Shown: positions 55,601-64,000 of the stretch, in pieces
Layout of the letters: each line of letters begins with the position of its first letter
Numbering within the stretch: position 1 is the stretch's first letter
NCBI GenBank assembly: GCA_022457065.1
Contig: JAJGBQ010000003.1
Span: 806,001 to 870,000, forward strand
Source of the DNA: Curvularia sp. ZM96
Taxonomy: Eukaryota; Ascomycota; Dothideomycetes; Pleosporales; Pleosporaceae
Direction: 5' to 3'
DNA: 64,000 bases
Made by a program: the position numbers and the translations under genes
The notes under the pieces: model-generated
Databases searched by the model: none
Seen by the model: the letters and a program-made list of their open reading frames with translations, nothing else
Told to the model about the DNA's origin: nothing

Positions 55601-58600
55601 GCCAGCCGCTCAATAATAATCTTCAACCATAATCCACCCAAAAAAAAACGCCGCGTTACCCAACGAGGCAATACGAGCGCCAAACATCCACGTCTTTCTA
55701 CCCCACAAAAAGCCATGCATGAACAAGGAACAAGAAAAACTACAAGTGGAGAATAACTTGTTGGGGTAGCCAGGCGTTCGCCAAGACCACATGGAGCAAG
55801 CGAGCGAGCGAGACAAAGCTTTGCAAGAAGAAAAACTGTATATAGAGTAGTTCAGAGCAGGGAAGGAGGGGATGGGTACGCTTCCCGAGCAGGTATACTT
55901 GGCATGAGATTGGTGGAAGATCTGCAATTGGTTTCGGACCGAAGGGAACACATGCTTTTACATGTAGGCTACCGGTTGTATGCAAGGCATTGTGGAGGGG
56001 GAGGGGCAGAGTGCCGCGGACATGCGACTAGATGCCTTGATCAGAACAGTGTTGGAGAGATGGAGTTGCCAGGTCGGGTGACAGGTGGCCTTGGTGAGAA
56101 ATAGTAATGAGGGATTTTTTGTTGGAGCAGTTTGATTGAATGTGGTTTCTACGTGTATGCTGTGTGACGAAACGAGATACCAGAAGGGTAGACGTGAGTT
56201 TGAGGCTAGACTAGATCCAGACAAGCTTTGGACCTGCCAGGAAAGAAGAGCTTACTTTGGAACAACGATAGTGAGTAAATCAGACGTTCATGTAGCCCTC
56301 ACGCATCCAAATCTCTCCCCAGAGTTGTACAAACGTCGCATACGGCAGCCTCCCAAATTCGACAATGCTACTTCGGGAGACGCAGGGGTCTTTTGGCGAA
56401 ATCAAGCAATGTTTCCGTGGTCGCAGACGTAGCCAGCATCGTCTCTAGGCCGGAATAAGATGATACGATCTGTTGAGAATCGGTGATGCACATGTACTAT
56501 ACTTGGCGCATGCCGCAGACATGCGCCGTATACGCGCAGCCACTGACGCCGATACACAGCCCGATGTGACTACGCTCCGTATTTGCCGCTGTGATCGGGT
56601 ATTGCAGATCTGTGGCTTACGCGCAAGCGCCACTCAGCAACTAATTGGGCCTCAAAGTTTTGATGTGTCTATGGATTGGAAAGCTTTACCGAATGTAGAG
56701 TAAGCCGTTGCAATTATGCGCTTACATGGTAACGAAGAGGTTTGGTATATTGGACATTGCCCCATTCCTGTATGCAAGTCTTCACAAGATACAACGTCTC
56801 AGTACTCGGGTTGAGATATGCCGAGGTTAAATTTTGTATTGTTGCTGTATTGTTGCTACCAACGGTCGACTGTTGCAATATCTGAAGCTGTGAAGTGAGC
56901 AACAGAAGTAATGTTCTCGTTGTATCGCACGTGACTTCAATTGCCGCAAGTTGCACCACAGGACATGCTTCAGGCTCGAAGACACCGACCAGGATTTTGT
57001 TGGGATTTTCATATCCAGCTCTTAACCCTACATCCCACGCTCATCGGTTCTGGATGCTGTACAACGTAGCATATCACCATTCGTCTGTTGCCAAGTGTCG
57101 CTATGAAGTTTTCAAGTATGGAGACATGTTAAACCCGTCAGGGAATTCTCGCCGCTTTTTGTTATAAATTGTTGAGAGAGAGGCAGTGGGGAGTGTCTGG
57201 GTATACTCGGCATCCCACGCTGATGTGACAAAACATCCCACACGATCAACTTGAAAAAAAAAAGGGTTGAGGCTCGTGTAACAGATGAAGTCGAGTGGCA
57301 AACGGGCTATGCGAACAACTGCCGTTCTCCCTAATCTGGGTGTTGAATGACAATCAGCCCCCACGGATAGCCATGACAAAGGATCGACAAACCACGGGCA
57401 AGGAGAGATATGGCGGCAAATTTAGAGCAACATAGTCTTCGCGGCTGTTGTTATTACCCGAGGCCACGCGGATTTATGATAAGCGTGTGCGCTTGTGTAT
57501 TGGATGTATCCGCGCTTCTTCCTGGTTGCTTACGAACATGGCGTCGCTGTATCTGTTCATGCTGGGCGTTGCATTTGATGAAGATTGTTCTTTTCTGTGG
57601 CAAAATGGTCAATTGACCATGTCATCATGATGACGGGGGTAAAACTGTTGCCCGCAAAGCTTGTGTGGATGCCGTTGGCTGGACGAGACGCCATGTTTGC
57701 TTTCCGATTGCCATGGGCGTGCGAGGCGGCAACGGTCTGGCTTCACAACGGTGCATGTGCCCCGCATGATCTGAGGTAATGATCCCTTACCCTGCCCCCT
57801 CGTTAGCGCTATCTCCGGTGTGGCATACGCCGGACGTCTTGTGAGCGGCTACCGTTTGTGATTGTGCTTGTACTGTACAGGGAGGTTCCTTGCCTGGGCT
57901 TGGCTGTGGCTGACTTGGAGTAGTGTTTGCAGGGAGAAAAAGAAGCGTCGTCCAAGGCATGCCTGTGGAAAGGGTCCAACTGATGGCTTTCTTTGGCAGG
58001 CTTGGGCATCATCAAGACGGACGTTCCCGGGACGAGGTGCATGGTCGAGGGTCTCAATGCATAAAATGGCGGCACATAAGGACAAGACAGACAGCAGAGA
58101 AAGCTTGCGGACGGTATGCGGGTCAGAAGTGTGGTGCGGCGGCAAGGTCAACGTGTGCGGCGAGTGTTCCAACGTGGTAAGAAGGCGGGGAACCAGAGTC
58201 GGGGATCGCCAAAATGTGGGGTAATAGCGTCGGTCTTTGATGGCTGCATCCTGCCAGCAGTCGTTAGGCCCAGGCCTTGTCCTCGGCTGGGCCTCCGAGC
58301 GAGGCTGTGTCGTGTATCGAGCCGTGATGGGGATTCTCTTTTTCACCTGTTCTTGCGCCCCGTAGACCCACGTATATAGACTACGTAAGAGCTAGCAGGC
58401 AACTTGCAGCGTAGTGGATTAAAAAAACGCATTTTCTCGTACCACCATGACAGCTTGACATGTATGTAGACAGCAGTGCGAAGTGATGTGTGCTGCACGC
58501 TGACCATGCACCAAACCAGGACACTTGGCTGTCCAGGTCTGCCCAAGGAGTGAGGTTCGCGCGGGAGAAGTCTTCGGAGGCCCCTGTTGGGTAGCAGCTG

Positions 58601-60102
58601 TGGATTGCCATTGTCGGCGTAAGCGACTGGTCACGACGGTGCGTGGGGGCCAGCGATACACCGGTCCACCATGGAGGATCAGGTACCACGGAGAGGCGTC
58701 TCAGGCCTGGCGCCAGTGATACGAACGAGGAAAAGCAATATCAAGACCATGTCCTTGTACACCGCTGGAGTAGATGCCGAAGTACAGACGCTCGGCACCT
58801 CACCTCGTGCCTCGTGCACGTCCGTCGAACCACGTTGGTAGCCGTGATTGGCCTGGGGAAGACGACCATTTCCCCAGGCTTTGAAAAATGGGTGCTGTGG
58901 ATTCGTGGTGGCTAGTCATGGTAGCGTTGTGCCGTCGTACATGGCCGTGGTGGAGAGGCTCCGAGAGCTGAGCTTGGGCCCTCGACGCATCATGGGCGTG
59001 GGGGTGGATAACCGCCACCACCACGACCATGACCTCCATCGATCGTCGTCGGCTTGGCGGGCTCTGCGACGAGGAGACACTCGTTTGATACGTCCGCCGG
59101 TTCCGGTAGGTTTGGAGGCCATGGTGGTATGTGGATTACGACTGCCTGGGCTGATGCCGCATGGTCTGGTGACAACATGGTCTGCCACGTCTTGCATCAT
59201 TGCTGGAAATCCTTCGTTGCGCTCTCTCGCCCTTTGCATGCCTCTGCTGCACGGCCCAAATGGTCGCCGAACCACGACGGCGGCTGGAGCGACTGGAACC
59301 ACGAGGGGCAGGGCACAGCACAGCGGAGCAGCCGCGGGCCCAGAGCGCAATCAGATGATGTGAAGACACTGGGCCGCTCCATGCATCCATTTACACCGGA
59401 CTGCCACGATTCCCCCACCCCCACACTAACTCGCCCGAACCGTCTCCAGCAACGCTCCTTTGATCCCGCCAACCCTTCGTATGGTGCCAGCCGTGGCGAC
59501 CAATTGGCCTATCACCCTTCGCCCAGGGGTTCCCAGGAGATCGTCACAAGGCCTTGTCCCACCCCTTGCCTTTCACATCCGGCCACGATCCGAACTTTAC
59601 AGCCTCCCGACCCCCTGTCCGCCTGCTGCAACCCGAGCAAAAAAGCAACCGCCGCTTCAATCGGTAATGCTACCTGGGTCCATTGGATGCCACGGTAAGC
59701 CCCAGCAGCGGTGCCTGGCATCGGCTATGTGCAGACCTGCTGCGTCTCCAACAGGCGTAGCCTGTCACCGCCCCTTTGCTCTCCACCGAATCCCCGGCCC
59801 ATCCCTCTCGGACGCGCCTTTCTCACTCTCTTTGATATGCCTGCAGTCCTGACGACGCCGTCAGCTGGACCCCCACGCTCATCATAGCACAGTCGAGGGT
59901 GCCAGGGCAGGTCCGGTCTGGCAGCATTTAAGTACCTGCGCTATCCTGGGGTTTACCAAACATCAATCACCTGTTGACGTATTCGTCCCATTTTTTCCCT
60001 TCCACCATATCGCTAGTTCTTTGTTAAAAAGTTTCGCTTTTCTCTTAAGCCTGTGTCAGTATAAAAGCCTACTACACCTCCAGACCCAAAAGCTTTGTTA
60101 CC
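52618..60102. other. Gene-poor 7.5-kb region
   Basis: No convincing gene. The left part (to about 57.2 kb) is AT-richer with homopolymer runs and small open frames. The right part (57.4-59.9 kb) is GC-rich with many overlapping open frames on both strands that show no domain. Small items are a 75-codon frame at 53161-53388, a TACGGAGTA element at 53397-53405, and a G-run cluster at 54642-54666. A TATAAAAG lies at 60060-60067, close to the aldolase ATG. Confidence 0.5.
54642..54666 (+). other. G-quadruplex-compatible motif
   Basis: Four G runs (3, 5, 4 and 6 long) are separated by loops of 5, 1 and 1 bases, satisfying the usual G3+N1-7 rule. It lies in intergenic DNA. Confidence 0.6.
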
Positions 60103-61188
60103 ATGTCACCGCACCACGACGCACCTTCCCCTGCAAACAGCTTCACCCAAGACTCTGGTTACCATCACCCTGTGCAGTCCGTCTACACAGCCAGCCGCTA
60201 CAACGACTTTGACACCAGCTCCATGACTTCCAACGACGTTGGCATCCGGCGGGCGCTGGTTCCTGGCATCTACGTTCCTACCGTAGCATTCTTCGAGCCA
60301 ACGACAGACAACGTAGACGTCGAGACCGTAGCCAGCCATGCAGTCCGTCTGGCAAAAGCTGGTGTTGCTGGCATCACCACTCAAGGATCCAATGGCGAAG
60401 CCGTCCACTTGTCACACAAGGAGCGTGACCTCATCACCAGTACCACCCGCAAAGCTCTCGATGACGCAGGTTTTGGCTACATGCCTGTCATTGTCGGATG
60501 TGGTGCCCAGTCGACTCGCGAGTGCATAGAACTCTGTGAAGAGGCTGCCTCCGCTGGCGGAGATTACGCTTTGGTCCTCCCACCAGCCTACTACCAAGGC
60601 CTGTTTTCCAAGGATACTGTAAAAGAATTCTTCCGCGATGTAGCCACTGCATCCCCCATTCCAATTCTCATCTACAACTATCCCGGCGCCGTTTCTGGCC
60701 TCGATCTCAACTCGGACGTCATCATTGAGTTGGCTCAGCATCCCAACATTGTCGGCTGCAAACTGACCTGCGGCAACACTGGAAAACTAAACCGCATTGC
60801 ATCAGCGACCCGTGCTGCTACCGTCTCGGATCCAGGATCCGGCTTCATGTGCATGGGTGGATCTGTCGATTTCACTCTTCAGACACTTGTTGGAGGCGGA
60901 TCTGGCATCATTGGCGGCATGGCCAACATTGCTCCCAAGACATGCGTCAAACTTGTCGAGCTGTTCGAAGCCGGCCATCTCGCCGAAGCGCGGAAGCTTC
61001 AGGCCGTCGTGGCCAGAGGCGACTGGGCAGCCATTCAGGGCGGCATCATCGGCACCAAAGCTGGCCTTATGGCACACTACGGCTACGGAGGATATGCTCG
61101 CAAGCCCCTGCCCAGGCCCTCCAAGGAAGAGACCCGCAAGTGGCGAGATGCCTTTGAAGAGCTCGTTCAAATGGAGAACTCTCTGTAG
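60103..61188 (+). CDS. DHDPS/N-acetylneuraminate-lyase-family class I aldolase
   Basis: A single exon gives 361 aa. After a ~45-residue polar leader the TIM barrel starts at LVPGIYVPTVAFF. Family motifs are TQGSNGEAVHLSHKER (substrate carboxylate loop), YALVLPPAYYQG, IYNYPGA with the proton-relay Tyr at 191, and the Schiff-base Lys at 220 in GCKLTCGN. Filamentous fungi use this family as 2-keto-3-deoxy-sugar-acid aldolases, for example in galacturonate or rhamnose catabolism, besides lysine-type reactions that fungi lack. A sugar-acid role is therefore the better guess, but the substrate is not proven. Cytosolic. TATAAAAG 36 bp upstream is probably within the leader. Confidence 0.9.
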   Translation: MSPHHDAPSPANSFTQDSGYHHPVQSVYTASRYNDFDTSSMTSNDVGIRRALVPGIYVPTVAFFEPTTDNVDVETVASHAVRLAKAGVAGITTQGSNGEAVHLSHKERDLITSTTRKALDDAGFGYMPVIVGCGAQSTRECIELCEEAASAGGDYALVLPPAYYQGLFSKDTVKEFFRDVATASPIPILIYNYPGAVSGLDLNSDVIIELAQHPNIVGCKLTCGNTGKLNRIASATRAATVSDPGSGFMCMGGSVDFTLQTLVGGGSGIIGGMANIAPKTCVKLVELFEAGHLAEARKLQAVVARGDWAAIQGGIIGTKAGLMAHYGYGGYARKPLPRPSKEETRKWRDAFEELVQMENSL

Positions 61189-62501
61189 ACGTTCTCTGTT
61201 CAGCAAGCCTTTTTCTGTTTAAGCCGATCCCGCGACCATGTTTTCTACAGTCGCCTTTCTGCATAGGAAACCTGGCGCCCATTGCTGTTATTGCATTCTA
61301 TTCATTTCGTTTTTTCTTTTTCCTCCTTCACCCCAAGTTATCTCCACTGTCAAACCGTCACTTCAAAGAAAAAGGGTCTTTTAGGAGGAAAAAGCAAAAA
61401 CGCGTTCCTGCACGTTAGATTTTCGTGCTTTTTATCGGATGGGTTAATGAGCTAGACCTCTGTGTCTGCACGTCAGTTGCGGCGTTTCTTTTTGCTCCCA
61501 TTTTATGTTGTCGCATAGCAAGTGAGTTGGGCGGTCATCTGTCGTTAAGAGCGTATCTTTTTCCGTTATCTGCGAACAGCAGCGTAGTATTGTTCTACAT
61601 GCCATGAATGCAAAAGCATCATTTCATCCGCCAAGCCAACAAACATGCTGTGATTGTGACGTAGTGAAAAAAGACAGGGTTTTATGCTAATCCGCTACTT
61701 GAAACTCGTACCGCTTAGTGACAGCGCCAATCACAGCTGTCTATCAAAATTCGACAGGGCAAGACAGACAATGACGTATGTGTGCTTGCGTAGACGCTTA
61801 TGCTTACACCAATAGAGTTTATTCTACTACTACGAGCCCAACGAAAACAACCCTTTATGTTAAAAACACCCGCTTCCCCGTCCGAAACAGCCGAACACTC
61901 AAATTCTATGTATCTTATCAGACTGCACTATACACATGTGCATCCTGGTAGAGGAAATTCCCACCACCGGCCCGAGTGCTGGCTCCAAAACGGATTCCGG
62001 GATGATTGGAGCACGTCTCCAATTCTGCTCATCTCCCCATGCGTGCTAGAACTTCCCTATCATCCCAATGTCTTTTACTCCATCGTTATACAAATGCATA
62101 AACATCGATGTAAATACAGTCTTACCCCAGCGTCCCATGTCGGCGCTTACGCAGCATCACAATAGCTGCAGTCAGCTCGAGAAACCTTCCCTAGCAATAA
62201 AGACTGTAGCAATGTCAGATGTACATGTACTCTTTTCCGGTGAGATAAAAAAGGAAGGATTGAGCGTAGAAGTACAGTGAGGAGTGGGGGTTTAGTTGGG
62301 TGCATACACTTCCCCATCGACCCAAAAAATAAATAAATTATAAATCACCGTAACAGTATGAAGCACTTCGTTCCAAGTAATCTAAACGTTCCAGGTCGTA
62401 AAAGCGTAGTTTACTAAATATGTACAAGAGAATTTTGAAACGTGTCTTCGCATCATTACCCCTTCTCCATCTTTTTTCCCATCAATCCTCTAAACTCACA
62501 C
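61189..62501. other. Convergent 3' intergenic
   Basis: 1.3 kb between two converging gene ends, AT-rich and without a recognisable gene. Confidence 0.55.
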
Positions 62502-64000
62502 TTATGTCGACTTTCCACCAAATCCTCTTCCGGGCTTTGCACCGCGGCCCTTTGCCAGTTTAACCGTAAAAGCACCGCGCTCAATGGTGTCTGTTGAGCA
62601 AACCCAGTCAGCATCCAAAACCGCGTTTTCTGTTGGGGGAGTAATATAGGTTCAAACTTACTAACGAGCACGTAACCCGACGGGAACAAAAAGTGCGACC
62701 AAGTACCCACAAACTCGACAATACCACCCGCAGCGTCGTCCTCAGGATAGATGTCGAAGAAGCCCTCGACAGACACACGCTTGCCGGTAGGATCCTTGCT
62801 AACGGATCGCACGTCGTGCACCCAGAGACCTGCGCCGTAGTTGGACTGGTACGCCAGGCCGTCTACAATGTAAAGGTTGTGATCGATAGCCTTCATGTCG
62901 GTGGCGAAGAAAGTTCCGGTAGCCTTGGGATTGCGCAGATCCGTCAGGTCAATGATATGGGTTACAGGGCGGCCGGAAGCACCGGGGCCGACGGCTTCGA
63001 CTTCGTCGAGTTCGTCGTTGAGGAGTACGTATTGGTGCCAGTTGCGTTCGGTCCACCAGCCCTGGTGGCAGTAGGTGGCACCGGGGTAGGAGAAGGTAGA
63101 GAGAACCTCGGAGGCTGGGTTGCCGTCTTTGAAGGTAGAGTCGTAGACGGTGATAGTGTCTTCGTTGTAGCCAATGCAGATGTTGCGGCCGCGGAAAGAG
63201 GCGTCGGGGCCGTTGTAACGCACGCATTGGGCATCGTGGACATAGCCATCTTGGCTGGCGCAGCCGGGTGAGGTGGGCTTGCTAGGGTTGGAGAGGTCGA
63301 TGTACTTAAGACCTGACTTGCAGGTTTCGTTACGGGGTTGAGCACCGACGGCGAGAATGTACTCGTTGTCCCAGTCGACGACGACGTTGTGCGTGCGGCC
63401 AATGGGAAGGTCGTCAAAGAGTCCAACGAGGTCAGTGAGGGGGTTAAAGATCTTGGGAGATGCAGGATCAACGTCCAGGAGCTTCTTCATATCGAAGACT
63501 GTACTTGTATGAGCAGTGTTCTTTGGGTCGTACTCAGTGGAAAGCAATCAACTTACTCTGGACGTTGTGACCAACGGCTTCACTGCCAATAATAGCCCAG
63601 TCATTGAGGACACGGATCTCACGCCATCGTGAGCCTACACTCTGCGCTGGGAGGCGGCCCAGGTACTGCAATTGACCATTCTTGAGGACTTCAACAAAAG
63701 CGGCACCAGAGAACTGGCCGACGATACCAAATTCTCGGCCATTGGGAGCAGTCCAGCCCCAAGAAGAACTTCCTTGGCCTTCAAGACCACCCATATCGGC
63801 GTGGCTCATGAAGTCGTAGAGGTCCATCTGACTCTAGTTAGTACAACGCTACTAGCTAAACAGGACTTGCATATACTAACGTTCTTGCAGCGGAAGGTCT
63901 GGTTTGCGTTACCCTCCTCAACTACAGCAAGACCATCCTTGCAACGCACACGTTTGTCGCTTGGACGTCCCGGTGCCCATACTCCCTTCTTCAAGTCCTT
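62502..64000 (-). CDS. LVIVD-repeat (choice-of-anchor B) beta-propeller protein, 5' end outside window
   Basis: Minus-strand exons >64000-63881, 63827-63557, 63498-62662 and 62590-62502 give about 440 visible residues. Introns are 53, 58 and 71 bp with good ends. Repeated blades resemble LVIVD repeats: WREIRVLNDWAIIGSEAVGH, THNVVVDWDNEYILAVGA, LKYIDLSNPSKP, YVHDAQCVRYNGPD, THIIDLTDLRNP, LYIVDGLAYQSNYGAGLWVHD. The family is usually secreted and also common in bacteria. Its function is not established. The last intron must be spliced to reach the true end (VLVNTIERGAFTVK then GFGGKST); without it a 60-residue unrelated tail would be read. The signal peptide, if any, lies beyond the window. Confidence 0.88.

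Noticed and set aside
58848..59698. Long open frames in the GC-rich part of the gene-poor region
   Set aside because: Several overlapping frames on both strands with Arg/Gly/His-rich composition and no motif; typical of GC-rich non-coding DNA.
60060..60067. TATAAAAG as the TATA box of the aldolase gene
   Set aside because: Only 36 bp before the ATG, so a transcript would have almost no leader; more likely lies within the leader.
1..64000. CRISPR arrays, rRNA genes, complete transposons or viral insertions
   Set aside because: No regularly spaced repeats, no rRNA-like sequence, and no transposase, reverse transcriptase or integrase motifs in any frame examined.

Overview
This window is nuclear DNA of a filamentous ascomycete. 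Genes are compact, most introns are 40-100 bp with GT-AG ends and CTAAC/CTAAT-like branch sites, and intergenic leaders are pyrimidine-rich. Several products are Pezizomycotina-specific: a GH62 arabinofuranosidase, a DUF6536 membrane protein, a Wss1 protease with RanBP2 fingers, and an Scm3 with a Myb domain. A 204-aa flavodoxin very close to the Alternaria allergen Alt a 7 points to Dothideomycetes, probably Pleosporales. The species cannot be fixed from the sequence.

Layout, left to right. The 3' part of a RING-like gene (1-1685); DUF6536 membrane protein (3160-5478, +); secreted protein of unknown function (6050-6766, -); Kv-beta-type aldo-keto reductase (7786-8953, +); bZIP factor with a long leader (10747-12259, +); SH3BGR/thioredoxin-like protein with a repetitive acidic tail (12670-14586, +); Fun30/SMARCAD1 remodeller (15198-18722, -) divergent from VMA21 (19104-19523, +); eIF3d (20016-21844, +); an orphan protein (22234-23526, +); a DEDDh-exonuclease (Gfd2/YDR514C-like) gene on an AT-richer island (23873-25011, +); type I phosphodiesterase/nucleotide pyrophosphatase (25447-27757, +); Alt a 7/Ycp4-type flavodoxin (28323-29207, -) with a readthrough extension to 28125; F-box/LRR-like protein (30484-31982, -); ATG6/Beclin (34530-36183, -) divergent from SCM3 (36481-38778, +); tryptophan-motif-rich disordered protein (39049-41711, -); WSS1 (42239-43694, -); DUF1776 protein (44301-45759, +); Sel1-repeat protein (47160-49388, +); GH62 enzyme (51494-52617, +); a gene-poor 7.5-kb stretch; a DHDPS-family aldolase (60103-61188, +); and the 3' part of an LVIVD-repeat protein (62502-64000, -).

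Most genes are housekeeping or conserved fungal genes with no operon-like logic. Themes are chromatin and centromere (Fun30, Scm3), proteostasis and DNA-protein crosslink repair (Wss1), autophagy (Atg6), translation (eIF3d), the secretory pathway and V-ATPase (Vma21), and extracellular carbohydrate use (GH62, perhaps the aldolase). All exon joins given were checked by hand for frame and multiple-of-three length.

The strongest unexpected signal is in the flavodoxin gene. Its stop codon is TGA followed by CTAG, the known high-readthrough UGA-CUA context. The frame then stays open for exactly 65 further residues and ends in a CaaX-type prenylation box (C-D-I-M) with another cysteine nine residues before the CaaX cysteine. 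This predicts a soluble 204-aa form and a minor lipid-anchored 270-aa form made by programmed stop-codon readthrough.
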